Counted from the stretch's first letter, positions 8,181-16,923 are shown. The stretch is DNA of 64,000 nt from Ruminococcus sp. (GCA_017622925.1 JAGAQC010000062.1:1-64000), one strand, 5' to 3'. A program made the numbers and translations. The notes: generated by a model from the letters alone, not told the origin.

Positions 8181-10815
8181 AATCCAATAATCTATATTTT
8201 ACCTTTAATCTGTCAAGCTTTTGGAGCATTGGTTCTGCGCCGTACCACAGGAAGATAACGGTAGCGGCTGCGTGGATAAGGTCCATAGGAAAGCCTGTAA
8301 CATAATAGGTCATTATTATTTTGAGGTTCAGCGTTTCGCTTCCCCATATCAAAGCCGATGCGGGATTCATAATTCCGCCGTAGATAAGAATGACCGCCAA
8401 AGCTCCGAAAATACACATAGAAAGCCTTGTTCTCCTCATTAGCCCTTTGCGGAACAATATGCCTGCAAGAAATCCTATCATGCCCATTGCAAACATCTGA
8501 AAGGGAGTCCACGGACCCTGCGAAAAAAGTATATTTGAAGCGAGCATGGTGACTGCCCCGACAAGAAAGCCCGTTTCGCCGCCGAGCGCGACCCCCGATA
8601 TTATTGTAAGAGCCGCAACGGGTTTGAATTGCGGAAGCATGAAAAATGCCGCGCGTCCCGCAATTCCCAAAGCGCATAACGAGGCTATTGTAACAAGCGT
8701 GCGAGCCTGCGGTTTTCTGCCCTCAAAAATCATGAAAAAGGGCAGCATACATTCTGTCAGTATTGCGAGCGAGATCGCATAATATTGCTTTACCCCGACA
8801 TAGTAAACGCCGATGTACAAGGTCAGCGGTATAAGCATGAGTATCAGCGAACCTGCGGCGACCGTTCTCTTGGAAAGCCGTCTTTTTTCCTTTGGAGTTT
8901 GTACCGCTGCCGACTGATCGGATTTTCGATAAACCGAAAGCGCGCATATAAAAAGCGCGAAAATTAATGCGGCATATATTTTAAGCTGTTCTCTGCCCGA
9001 ATCAGTTATCCCAAAAGCATTAACGCTTTTGGTGAGGTCGGTTATTTTTGTTGCGTAAAGAAATATCAGTAATGCCGAAGTTCCCGATAAAGCGGCGGTA
9101 ATTTTTCTCCACACGGGCAGCTTATCGGTACTTTTGGGACTGACAGTTTCCTGCATTATCAGTTCGGGCAGATCGCATTTTAACGGCTTATTTTCAATCG
9201 GTTCACCGCCGCATGCCGATATAACGTCGTGGACGGTAATTGCGTTTGGTATCACGTCCCTTGCGATACGGTTTGCGGAGGTCGTATAAAAACTGTTTCC
9301 GCTGAAAAATTTTTCGGGCGTACCCTCCGTTACAATGCTCCCGTAAAAAAACATGGCGCACCGCTGCGAATATTCCGCGCAAAACTCGATGTCATGGCTG
9401 ACCATTATTATTGTTTTTCCACGTTCAAGGAGAGTTTCGAGAATGTCGCCGAAAAGCTGTTTGAACTCCGCATCGAAGCCTTTTGTAGGCTCGTCAAGGA
9501 GCAGTATATCGGCATCGGTCATGAGAATTTTTGCAAGAGCAGCTCTCTGCTGTTCGCCTCCCGACAGGTCGTATGGGTGACGGTCAAGAAGCTTTTCAAG
9601 CCTGCAAAGAGCTGTGACATAAGCAAACCGATTCTGCCCGATCTCCTTTGAAAGTCCCTTTGTCATTTCAAGCAAGTCCTCGCGGACAGTTTTTTTAACA
9701 AATAATGTCTGCGGATTTTGCGGCAGAGAGGCTGTTTTTCCGTTTACTGCGACCTCTCCACGATACGGCTTTTTTAGTCCGCTTATAAGCTTTAGCGTTG
9801 TTGTTTTGCCTGCGCCGTTTCCGCCTAATACAGCTAAAAACTCGCCTTTTCGCACTTTCAGGTCAAGTCCTCGTATAACGTCTGTTCCGTTTTTTGTGTA
9901 GCGAAACCATGCTTCTGAAACGTCAACCGCAGTTTCGTCCGAACATCGCGTGATACGCCTTGTGGGAAGTTCGGAAACATGATTTTTTTCCGCAAATTCA
10001 TTGAACCATTTTTTGCCCTCCGCAGCCGTTACGGGACATTCCGCGTCCGACTTCACCGCCGCCCATATCCGCATCGGAGCAGGCATTGCAAGGAACATTT
10101 TGTTTTCTGCGGATTTCAGCATACCGCCGACCTCTTTCGGAGTACCCGTGCAGATTATTTTTCCCTTTTCCATTACGGCTGTTCGGTTTGCCATCGGGAA
10201 CGCTTCTTCAAGGCGATGTTCCGTCAGTATGACCGTTATTCCAAGCTCGGCGTTTATCTTTTTCAGCACGTTAAGAAATTCCGAAGCGGCTATGGGGTCA
10301 AGCTGACTTGTAGGCTCGTCAAGTATCAGAATATCGGGGTGCAGCGTCATTACAGACGCCAGATTCAAAAGCTGCTTCTGACCTCCCGAAAGCTCCGTCA
10401 CGCTTTTGTGAAACCATTTCTCAATGCCGAAAAACGCCGCCATTTCCGCAGTACGCCCACGAATTTCCGCCGTACCGTATCCAAGACTTTCAAGTCCGAA
10501 TGCCAGCTCGTGCCAGACCTTATCCGTAGCTATCTGATTTTCGGGGGATTGTCCCACAAATCCGATCTTTTCCGATTGCGTTCTTCGCTGTACCGTATCG
10601 AGCGGCAGTCCCTCGAACATAATTTCCCCCGACCTGATACCGTTCGGGGCAAGGTCGGTTTTAAGCTGTCGGAGCAGGGTCGATTTTCCGCTGCCCGATG
10701 TTCCGCAGAGGACAAAAAATTCGCCCTGTTCAACGGTCAGACTTACATTATCAAGAGCCTTTTCGGTGCATTCTGGATATGAAAAGCTCAGATCTTTGAT
10801 CTCAACGACCGCCAT
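8179..10815 (-). CDS. ECF transporter triple fusion: two ATPases and an S component (probable cobalamin importer)
   Basis: A protein of about 878 residues joining modules that are normally separate in energy-coupling-factor transporters. ATPase 1 (about 1-235) has GTSGSGKST, LSGGQKQLLNL and ILILDEPTS. ATPase 2 (about 275-500) has GGNGAGKTT near 330, LSGGEQQRAAL and LLLDEPTKG. A hydrophobic C-terminal part (about 595-870) resembles a substrate-binding S component (GRAAFFMLPQFKPVAAL, GGETGFLVGAVTMLASN). The start at 10815 has GGAGGG; the longer open frame runs back into ecfT. Cobalamin as substrate is inferred from the upstream riboswitch and the DUF4430 neighbours. It is the last gene before the terminator. 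Confidence 0.88.
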   Translation of the reverse strand: MAVVEIKDLSFSYPECTEKALDNVSLTVEQGEFFVLCGTSGSGKSTLLRQLKTDLAPNGIRSGEIMFEGLPLDTVQRRTQSEKIGFVGQSPENQIATDKVWHELAFGLESLGYGTAEIRGRTAEMAAFFGIEKWFHKSVTELSGGQKQLLNLASVMTLHPDILILDEPTSQLDPIAASEFLNVLKKINAELGITVILTEHRLEEAFPMANRTAVMEKGKIICTGTPKEVGGMLKSAENKMFLAMPAPMRIWAAVKSDAECPVTAAEGKKWFNEFAEKNHVSELPTRRITRCSDETAVDVSEAWFRYTKNGTDVIRGLDLKVRKGEFLAVLGGNGAGKTTTLKLISGLKKPYRGEVAVNGKTASLPQNPQTLFVKKTVREDLLEMTKGLSKEIGQNRFAYVTALCRLEKLLDRHPYDLSGGEQQRAALAKILMTDADILLLDEPTKGFDAEFKQLFGDILETLLERGKTIIMVSHDIEFCAEYSQRCAMFFYGSIVTEGTPEKFFSGNSFYTTSANRIARDVIPNAITVHDVISACGGEPIENKPLKCDLPELIMQETVSPKSTDKLPVWRKITAALSGTSALLIFLYATKITDLTKSVNAFGITDSGREQLKIYAALIFALFICALSVYRKSDQSAAVQTPKEKRRLSKRTVAAGSLILMLIPLTLYIGVYYVGVKQYYAISLAILTECMLPFFMIFEGRKPQARTLVTIASLCALGIAGRAAFFMLPQFKPVAALTIISGVALGGETGFLVGAVTMLASNILFSQGPWTPFQMFAMGMIGFLAGILFRKGLMRRTRLSMCIFGALAVILIYGGIMNPASALIWGSETLNLKIIMTYYVTGFPMDLIHAAATVIFLWYGAEPMLQKLDRLKVKYRLLD

Positions 10816-11684
10816 ATTTTGTCCTCCCTCCGATCTATTATAATTGGCGTCATGCAAAGAAAAAAATATACGATAAAAAAGCATATCGTGAACGGCTCGG
10901 TCAGCGTTCCCTTGATAGAGGGGAAATAACGCCATTTCAAGCCCTTTGCCAATATTCCGCAGATAAGAAAAACGCCGCAGAATATCAGCCATGTCAACGC
11001 TGTTTTGTCCCTGCTGTCGAATCTGTATATCGAAAACGCGGTCCGCCCTTTTAAGCCGTAACCTCGGCTTTTCATGCTTTCAGCCGTTTCAACGGCATTT
11101 TCAAGCGACCATGTTATCATAATTGAAACGATAGTGACAGCGTTTTTTATACGCCTGAAAATACTGCCGTTGGAAACGTCCCGACCTATGCAGAATTGCG
11201 TGTCACGAACAGCTTCAAGCTGAGACATGAATTTCGGCACGAACCGCAGCGTCATACTTAATACGAGCGACAGTGAGGGGATAAATTTTCCGAAAAGATA
11301 AACGAACTTGTCGGAGGTCATGACGGCTGTATAGCAGCGAAACCACAGCGTTACAGCTCCGAGCATGACAGCGGCGGATATTCCGTAAATAATGCTTTCG
11401 AGAGTGAGCGGATTGCCTGACGGAAGATAGCGTAATATGGTCATTCCCTCATGGCTGAATGCCGGATTTATAATTGCGGCGGCAAGCGTCATGGGCAGCA
11501 GAAATTTCAGACAGAACATCAGCGTTCTCTTGCCGTCAAGGTATACGGCGTACATCAGCGCGGCTGTTAGAGAGATAACAAGCATGACGGGGTGCATTAT
11601 AAACATTGAAAATGCAAAAACAAGTCCGAAAAACAGAAAATTTACGGTCGGGTGAAAGGACGAAAACGTATCGCGGTACATCAT
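10788..11684 (-). CDS. ecfT: ECF transporter transmembrane subunit EcfT (CbiQ family)
   Basis: A 298-residue integral membrane protein of the EcfT/CbiQ family, the scaffold linking ATPases to the S component. Several hydrophobic helices are visible (FLFFGLVFAFSMFIMHPVMLVISLTAALMYA region). The coupling region includes AVETAESMKSRGYGLKGRT, matching the conserved A-R-G motifs of EcfT that bind the ATPases. The ATG overlaps the stop of the preceding DUF4430 gene (ATGA). Its last 28 bases overlap the fusion gene downstream, so the three genes are translationally coupled. Confidence 0.9.
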   Translation of the reverse strand: MMYRDTFSSFHPTVNFLFFGLVFAFSMFIMHPVMLVISLTAALMYAVYLDGKRTLMFCLKFLLPMTLAAAIINPAFSHEGMTILRYLPSGNPLTLESIIYGISAAVMLGAVTLWFRCYTAVMTSDKFVYLFGKFIPSLSLVLSMTLRFVPKFMSQLEAVRDTQFCIGRDVSNGSIFRRIKNAVTIVSIMITWSLENAVETAESMKSRGYGLKGRTAFSIYRFDSRDKTALTWLIFCGVFLICGILAKGLKWRYFPSIKGTLTEPFTICFFIVYFFLCMTPIIIDRREDKIWRSLRSKI

Positions 11685-12853
11685 GTTCCCGACACCGCAT
11701 AACCGCCGCCGACATCGTTTCCGAGGTCGCAGGTATACCGCCATTCCACTGTTTCTCCGTCGGTGAGCTGATAACGGCTGCAACCGTAATTGGGGTACCA
11801 GCCGTTTACACGGTACATCCAGCCGGACAAACTTCCGCAGTCAAATTCGTACAGATTATTTATCCCCTCGACATATGCGCTGTTGTAAATAGGAGTCCAC
11901 GAAGCCTCCATGTGAATATTATTTTCCTTGCAGATTCGCTGTAATACGTCGTATACCGATTCTCCCTCATAGAATTGCACCTCGCAGGCAGGGAGAATAA
12001 TTCCGTCGGCAGGCAGTACGTCGATTTTTTCGGGATTCAGTTCGGCAAGATTATTGAGAATAGTGGAGCATTCTATGGAAAAAGTGCAGGTATAGGTCTT
12101 GCTGCTGTCTATTTGGGTATCTTCGGGCTCTACAGGCATTGGTCTGCCCTCGGGAACAGGGTCAGTCTTGTACTTGTCCTGCTCAGTCGCCGAGCCGTCC
12201 GAAATAACACGATTGCCGCCGCCCGTAACAGCGTTCGGAGTATCAGGCTCTACAGGCGTAAGATAAGGGTCGGTTTTTGTATTTTTTGTTTCGGTCGAAA
12301 CGGGAGAAGCTTTTGTTTCCGTTGGCGTTTCGGCAATTATCGGAGCGTTTTCGCTTTCGTTATCGGCTCGGACAATAAATTCTCCAACGCTGTTGTCAAC
12401 GGAAAAATTGATAATGCTGTTTTCGCTCCCCGTTACAGAAGCTCCGCAGACAGCCTTGTTGCCGCTGTCATATACCGTAGCGTTTTGGCAATCCCAGTTT
12501 GAATTGAGGTGTACGGACAGTACGGGAGCAAAACCAAAGCCGTCCTCCGATCTGAAGCTTAATCCCGAGGAACGCTCCTCCTGTTTTTCATTAATTTCAA
12601 CGGCTAAATTCAAGGTTTTCGGCTCGGGAATATCGTCGCCGAAAATGACCCATTCGTAATCGCAGCCGTTGGAGTTCCCCTTAAAGGTCACAACTGCGCT
12701 GTCGTCTTTTATCTGCTTGAAAATTGAAACGTCAACTATGCCGTTTTCGGGAATTTCCATAGTTCCCTGATAATTTTTTCCGCCTTTAAGGTCGCAGCCG
12801 CAGAGAAGAAACATGATGCAGATAAATACAGGAAAAATTTTTATACGCTTCAC
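11681..12853 (-). CDS. DUF4430 (transcobalamin-like C-terminal domain) lipoprotein
   Basis: A 390-residue lipoprotein (lipobox FLLCGC). A beta-rich domain (about 25-165) and a Thr/Pro/Glu-rich linker (about 170-245) precede a C-terminal DUF4430 domain (about 250-390). Its hallmarks are GESVYDVLQRICKENNI, LSGWMYRVNGWYPNYG and VEWRYTCDLGNDVGG. DUF4430 corresponds to the small beta domain of animal transcobalamin and intrinsic factor. It starts at GTG overlapping the stop of the cohesin-like gene (GTGA). It probably holds cobalamin at the membrane for the ECF transporter encoded downstream; that role is inference from the domain and the B12 riboswitch. Confidence 0.85.
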   Translation of the reverse strand: MKRIKIFPVFICIMFLLCGCDLKGGKNYQGTMEIPENGIVDVSIFKQIKDDSAVVTFKGNSNGCDYEWVIFGDDIPEPKTLNLAVEINEKQEERSSGLSFRSEDGFGFAPVLSVHLNSNWDCQNATVYDSGNKAVCGASVTGSENSIINFSVDNSVGEFIVRADNESENAPIIAETPTETKASPVSTETKNTKTDPYLTPVEPDTPNAVTGGGNRVISDGSATEQDKYKTDPVPEGRPMPVEPEDTQIDSSKTYTCTFSIECSTILNNLAELNPEKIDVLPADGIILPACEVQFYEGESVYDVLQRICKENNIHMEASWTPIYNSAYVEGINNLYEFDCGSLSGWMYRVNGWYPNYGCSRYQLTDGETVEWRYTCDLGNDVGGGYAVSGT

Positions 12854-13491
12854 TCCTTGACCACCACCTTTCCGTTTTCTGTTTTAAGCGTATTTTTAAT
12901 GCTTGCAAGGCTTTTGCTTTCGTCCGACGCCGCAAAAGCTGCGTCCGCAAATGTCAGGTCGTACACATCTCCCGCCTTTGCGCTGCCTCTTAAACGGAAC
13001 GACAGCCGCATAAGCAAGCTGTCGTCCTCGTCAAGGCAATCTTTGGAAAATGCGTATTTTCCGCCTGTCAGGTCAAGATACATAACGTTTATCTGTCCTA
13101 TCTCGTTGGAGCGTTTTACGTCAACGCTCCAATCGGGGAGCTGATACGAACTTCCGTCTGCGCGTTCATCGCCGAGGGTCATGACGTTTCCCTCCTCGAT
13201 GCCCATAAATTCAAGGTGTGAAGAATCGAAAACGATGCTCAGGCTTGCGGCAGGATAAAGAACGTCGCCCAAGTCGGAAAGCTCAACGTCAACAGTAAAG
13301 TTTTCCTTAGCGGATATACTTTGTTTTGCAGGCGTTACAATAGTCAGTGTCGGAATATTTTTATCGGTATGCTTTTTCTTAATGATGATAAACAGTAATA
13401 TTATCAGAACAATGATAAGAACGGCAATTACAGCGATAAAAATCTTCTTTTTCTTTGATAGTTTTTTCTTTTGCGTTGCTTCATTTTCCAT
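12850..13491 (-). CDS. Membrane-anchored cohesin-like domain protein
   Basis: A 213-residue protein with a Lys-rich cytoplasmic head, one transmembrane helix (about 18-38, IFIAVIAVLIIVLIILLFIII) and a single extracellular beta-sandwich. The domain matches the cohesin pattern: ENFTVDVELSDLGD, SIVFDSSHLEFMGIEEG, then LMRLSFRLRGSAKAGDVYDL and a closing GKVVV strand. Cohesins bind dockerins; the gene just upstream encodes a dockerin protein and another dockerin protein (GH5) is encoded nearby. I infer that it tethers the B12-binding protein to the membrane. The cohesin call rests on pattern only and needs a profile search. Confidence 0.7.
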   Translation of the reverse strand: MENEATQKKKLSKKKKIFIAVIAVLIIVLIILLFIIIKKKHTDKNIPTLTIVTPAKQSISAKENFTVDVELSDLGDVLYPAASLSIVFDSSHLEFMGIEEGNVMTLGDERADGSSYQLPDWSVDVKRSNEIGQINVMYLDLTGGKYAFSKDCLDEDDSLLMRLSFRLRGSAKAGDVYDLTFADAAFAASDESKSLASIKNTLKTENGKVVVKE

Positions 13492-13506
13492 GATAAAAAT
13501 TTCCTT

Positions 13507-16203
13507 TTATTCCACGGGTGAATAAGCCATAGCCGCTTTATTTACAATGATGTACTCGGAGCCGTGAACGAACTGCTCAACGATTCCCAAAGCGTCGAAT
13601 GTATTTATCCTTGAATCGGAGTTCACGTTCAGTCGGAGTATTTCAATATCTGTGGGAGCGTCGGTTTTTCTCAGCCATGTGTTTACCGAATTAAGAGCGT
13701 CCTGCGCGTTGATAACGCCGTCGCCGTTTACGTCGCCGAAGTTCAGGGAATCTCCTGCTTTTGTGCCTATCGTGAAGTTGTCGGCATTAACAAAGCTTTC
13801 GACCGCAATAGAACTGTCAACAAGCGCAACGTAGCTCATAACGCCTGTTTTCTGCGTTATCTCATCGCTGTAAAGGAAGTTATAACTGTTTGTGCCGTCA
13901 TTGTATGTAAGTTCGGACTGTTTGTCAAGATTTGCGACAGATACGCAAACAGCCATTTTGTTTTCGGGGATAAGGTCGATCCCGTCGCCCTGATAAAGTA
14001 CGCATGCGCTGAACGATACGGATTCCACAACATTAACAGTTCCGCTTGCTTTAGAAGTATCTACAACATTGATAGAAACTTCGCTTTCGGAATCGGAGCT
14101 GAACTTCATGGACATTCCCGAAACAGCGACATTGAGCTTATCTGTTGTCAGTCTGTCCTTTGCTTCAAAACCGATGATAAAAAATTCCGCAGGGAAGTCC
14201 GTTCCGCTGATAGAAATGCTGTTGTTCTTCTCTGGGTCGAAATAAACGATACGGAGCTTGCCCGTTGCTTCTTCAAGATTATAGCTTATCTGTCCGCCTG
14301 AAACGCGTTCGCCCATTGTAACGCTTGTTACCGCAAGGGACTCGGGAACGTCAACGATACAGTCCATAAGCTTATAATTCGCTTCATTGTCCCAGCCGTC
14401 AATATTTACAACAGCGTTGAACGTCGTACCCTTTTTATTGCTTATTTCCTGCGGCAGACCGAGAGTTGCGGTAAGACCGTCAGCCTTTTCGCTGTCAAAG
14501 CTTACATCGGACATATCGTAAAGGGAAGTCTGACCGTTCAGGAATCTGTTGTATGCGGCAAGGGCATAGATCGCCTGATCTGTAGCCATTGCGTTTCCTG
14601 CCGTATCAGCCGTATGCTTGAACATTCTCGAATCAGCATCATAGAAAGTGAGAAGTGCGTCAACAGCGGAATTGCCGTTCTTGACGAATCTTTCATCTGT
14701 ATCGGGATCTATTCCGAGAGTGGTACATGCAACGATGACCTGCGCTATGCTTTCTGAATTTATCGAACCCCATGAAGTATAGCCGCCTGTTTCCTGCTGG
14801 ATCGTCGAAAGCGCGCTGATACCCTTATCAACGGCAGCTTTTACCTTGCTGTCGTCCGTATATCTTGCAAGAGCCTGAATAGTCATACTTGTCATGTCAG
14901 GGTCTGCGGCAGTTCCAGACATTGCCCAGCCGCCGTCCGCAGTTTGCTTGCTGAGAAGATAATCAATGCACTGTTGACGGATAGTAGGGTCTGTTGTCTG
15001 ATAATTATTTGAATCGAGGGCGATCAATGCCCATACAGGACCGTTGATACCCTGTTTTTTTATCCAACTGAAATCATTGTACGGCGTAATGAGATTCCAG
15101 TCACCCACGCTTTCGGCATTTTTGCCGATAGAAGAAAGCGCAACGATAAGACGAGAATTTTCCGTTGATTTGACTTTATGCAAAGCTCCGTTCATATTAA
15201 CGGACGCCGCTTTTTCATTTACGGTTGCAACGATGCGGTCATAGTAATCCGTGAAATATTTGTTGTTCTTGTCGAAGTAGCCTCCGCGAGCAAGGCAAAG
15301 TACGCTCCATTCGCCTGCTGTAGTGCCGAAAACAGGGGCGTTCACGGTTTCTGAAAGCTGTGCCATAGCTTCGTTGAGAATTGCCGAAACGTCCTGAGAC
15401 TGCGCAGGAGCGGAAGCTTCTTTTTTTACTGTGATAGTATATGTATTTGCTTCACCGTCGGTATTCATGCTGAGCGAGCCTTCATAGTTGCACTCGACAA
15501 TAATTTCCGTGCCGTCGGAAACGGGTACTTGCGCAGTACGCTTATAAGCTGTATCGCCTATTCTTGTGCGTACCTGATAGTTCTTGTTGCTTGCCGTCGG
15601 AGTTATTGTGAGCTTGTCCGCATCGGACGGAACAGTGAGAGTATATTCATGCGTATTTTTATCGAAAGCAGGGGAAAGCTCGCCCTTATCAAAAGCAATA
15701 TCCTTGATCGTTGAGTCGCTGTTTTCCCAACTGCCGCCCAGATCGTCGCCGTATGAGCAGGTATACATTACGCGTATCTCATCGCCTGCTTCAAGTTCGC
15801 CCTCGGCAACAGTCCAACTGTCAAAGCCTTCGTTGGTGAACCAGTCGTTGAGAGTACCCATCCAGCCCGACATAAAACCGCCGTCAAATTCGCTCAGACC
15901 GTCAATACTTGAAATATAATTGTTTTCCGCGCCCTCTGCCGTATGACCGTCTGCTTCAAGAGCGTCAATGATACAGGTCATCATGGTGGAATTTTCATCG
16001 AGCGTTACCCACGTATCAACGAGCGTGCCGTACCAGAAGCTGTCGTTCCAGTCCTCCGATTCGGGAGTAAAGGTAGTGTTTTCAACAATTACGTGAACTG
16101 CGTCGTCATGCTGCGAAACGGCAACGGTTGTAAATGCCGCGCATGGGACGAAGTTCACCGCTGCGGCACACGCCGTCAGAAAGCTGACAAATTTTTTCTT
16201 CAT
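13507..16203 (-). CDS. Secreted transcobalamin-like protein: DUF4430, alpha/alpha toroid, cohesin-like region and dockerin
   Basis: An 898-residue exported protein (signal peptide about 1-30). Modules in order: a DUF4430 domain (about 37-155, GGFMSGWMGTLNDWF and VMYTCSYGDDLGGSW); a cadherin-like beta sandwich (about 165-268); an alpha/alpha-toroid of the prenyltransferase/squalene-oxidase repeat type (about 272-562, CIDYLLSKQTADGGWAMSG and DQAIYALAAYNRF); a cohesin-like beta region (about 570-715); and a C-terminal dockerin (about 820-885) with calcium loops DVNGDGVINAQDAL and NVNSDSRINTFDAL. Toroid plus DUF4430 is the architecture of animal intrinsic factor, here with the beta domain first. 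RBS AAGGAG. The B12 riboswitch upstream supports a cobalamin-binding role. Confidence 0.85.
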   Translation of the reverse strand: MKKKFVSFLTACAAAVNFVPCAAFTTVAVSQHDDAVHVIVENTTFTPESEDWNDSFWYGTLVDTWVTLDENSTMMTCIIDALEADGHTAEGAENNYISSIDGLSEFDGGFMSGWMGTLNDWFTNEGFDSWTVAEGELEAGDEIRVMYTCSYGDDLGGSWENSDSTIKDIAFDKGELSPAFDKNTHEYTLTVPSDADKLTITPTASNKNYQVRTRIGDTAYKRTAQVPVSDGTEIIVECNYEGSLSMNTDGEANTYTITVKKEASAPAQSQDVSAILNEAMAQLSETVNAPVFGTTAGEWSVLCLARGGYFDKNNKYFTDYYDRIVATVNEKAASVNMNGALHKVKSTENSRLIVALSSIGKNAESVGDWNLITPYNDFSWIKKQGINGPVWALIALDSNNYQTTDPTIRQQCIDYLLSKQTADGGWAMSGTAADPDMTSMTIQALARYTDDSKVKAAVDKGISALSTIQQETGGYTSWGSINSESIAQVIVACTTLGIDPDTDERFVKNGNSAVDALLTFYDADSRMFKHTADTAGNAMATDQAIYALAAYNRFLNGQTSLYDMSDVSFDSEKADGLTATLGLPQEISNKKGTTFNAVVNIDGWDNEANYKLMDCIVDVPESLAVTSVTMGERVSGGQISYNLEEATGKLRIVYFDPEKNNSISISGTDFPAEFFIIGFEAKDRLTTDKLNVAVSGMSMKFSSDSESEVSINVVDTSKASGTVNVVESVSFSACVLYQGDGIDLIPENKMAVCVSVANLDKQSELTYNDGTNSYNFLYSDEITQKTGVMSYVALVDSSIAVESFVNADNFTIGTKAGDSLNFGDVNGDGVINAQDALNSVNTWLRKTDAPTDIEILRLNVNSDSRINTFDALGIVEQFVHGSEYIIVNKAAMAYSPVE

Positions 16204-16409
16204 AATTTTTTCTCCTTAATATTTCGTTTTTTGCCTTGCCGAGGTTTCTTTTCTTTCAGACCCGCCGCTTCCAATGCTCTGTTCCACGGACCGAGCCTGC
16301 TTTTTATCCTTGCAACGTCTGCGCCCTCAAAATCCTCTTTTTTCGGCAGACGTTCAAGCTCGTCAAATTTTTTCCTCAGCATTTCTACAGCCATTTCTTC
16401 GGTAAACAT
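16200..16409 (-). CDS. Small protein with a homing-endonuclease-associated (HNH) repeat-like segment
   Basis: A 69-residue ORF with a perfect AGGAGG six bases before the ATG, and a stop that overlaps the ATG of the 898-residue protein (ATGA). Both signs indicate that it is translated. The sequence AVEMLRKKFDELERLPKKED, then RIKSRLGPWNRALEAAG, fits the short helical repeat found near HNH and homing endonucleases. The tail is very basic (KEKKPRQGKKRNIKEKKL). It is the first gene after the B12 leader. Its function is unknown; it could regulate or simply couple translation. Confidence 0.65.
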   Translation of the reverse strand: MFTEEMAVEMLRKKFDELERLPKKEDFEGADVARIKSRLGPWNRALEAAGLKEKKPRQGKKRNIKEKKL

Positions 16410-16423
16410 ATCGACCTCCTATG

Positions 16424-16579
16424 TACTCTCCGCTATTGCAAAATATCCGTTAATGCAGACATAAAATCCGTCTGTCTGCGTCATCCTCCTCACCATACGA
16501 CAGTATGCTTTCGTCGTCTTCCTTGACATACGAATTTTCTGTTCGGCATTCTTTGGACATTTTGCAATAGCAGAGAGTA
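16424..16579. mobile_element. MITE-like element, family 3 (156 bp)
   Basis: Terminal inverted repeats TACTCTCCGCTATTGCAAAAT and ATTTTGCAATAGCAGAGAGTA (with small differences) enclose a core GTCTGTCTGCGTCATCC, a CATACGACAGTATG palindrome and CTTGACATACGAATT. The core is shared with the copy at 60.1-60.3 kb. It lies directly between the T run of the riboswitch terminator and the AGGAGG of the small ORF, so it is transcribed in the leader. Confidence 0.75.
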
Positions 16580-16616
16580 AAAAGCAAAAAAGCGTCCCCG
16601 CTAAAAACGAGAACGC
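16580..16616 (-). terminator. Intrinsic terminator in the B12 leader, probable expression platform
   Basis: On the minus strand GCGTTCTCG pairs with CGGGGACGC (two G-U pairs) around a TTTTTAG loop, followed by TTTTTTGCTTTTT. It lies between the cobalamin aptamer and the first gene, so it is the likely off-switch of the riboswitch. It is about 310 nt from the aptamer because a family 1 element lies between them. Confidence 0.65.
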
Positions 16617-16752
16617 ACAACTGAATATCAGGGCATAACAGCAAAAACTCCTTATTACAGCAAAAAAAGCGAAAAGAGCCGAAATATAAGGAGAATAAAT
16701 ATCTCTGATAAATCGGTTGCACTCTTCTCGCCCAAGCCCGTGATAAACCATC

Positions 16753-16913
16753 AGAGCCTGTTTAGTATCTCCCCGCACGCGTAATTCGGCAAAATCTGCC
16801 GATTACTGCGTTGAAAAAACTCACCATACGACAGTATGCTTTCGCTTTTTCGCCTTGTACTCGACAAATTTATGCTCGAAAATCCGCATACGCCGAGATA
16901 CTAAACAGGCTCT
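16753..16913. mobile_element. MITE-like element, family 1 (161 bp), inside the B12 leader
   Basis: Terminal inverted repeats AGAGCCTGTTTAG and CTAAACAGGCTCT are perfect over 13 bp. The core carries CGGCAAAATCTGCCG, CATACGACAGTATG and TATGCTCGAAAATCCGCATA. It begins ten bases after the 3' box of the cobalamin aptamer on the transcribed strand, separating the aptamer from the terminator. The stretch between this element and the terminator (16617-16752) holds no convincing gene. Confidence 0.8.
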
Positions 16914-16923
16914 TAGAAATTAC

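Noticed and set aside
16580-16751. An open frame on the minus strand encoding a hydrophobic peptide between two MITEs in the B12 leader
   Set aside because: It has no RBS, its start is next to a repeat end, and the frame passes through a good intrinsic terminator and then into a repeat. It is better explained as leader RNA.
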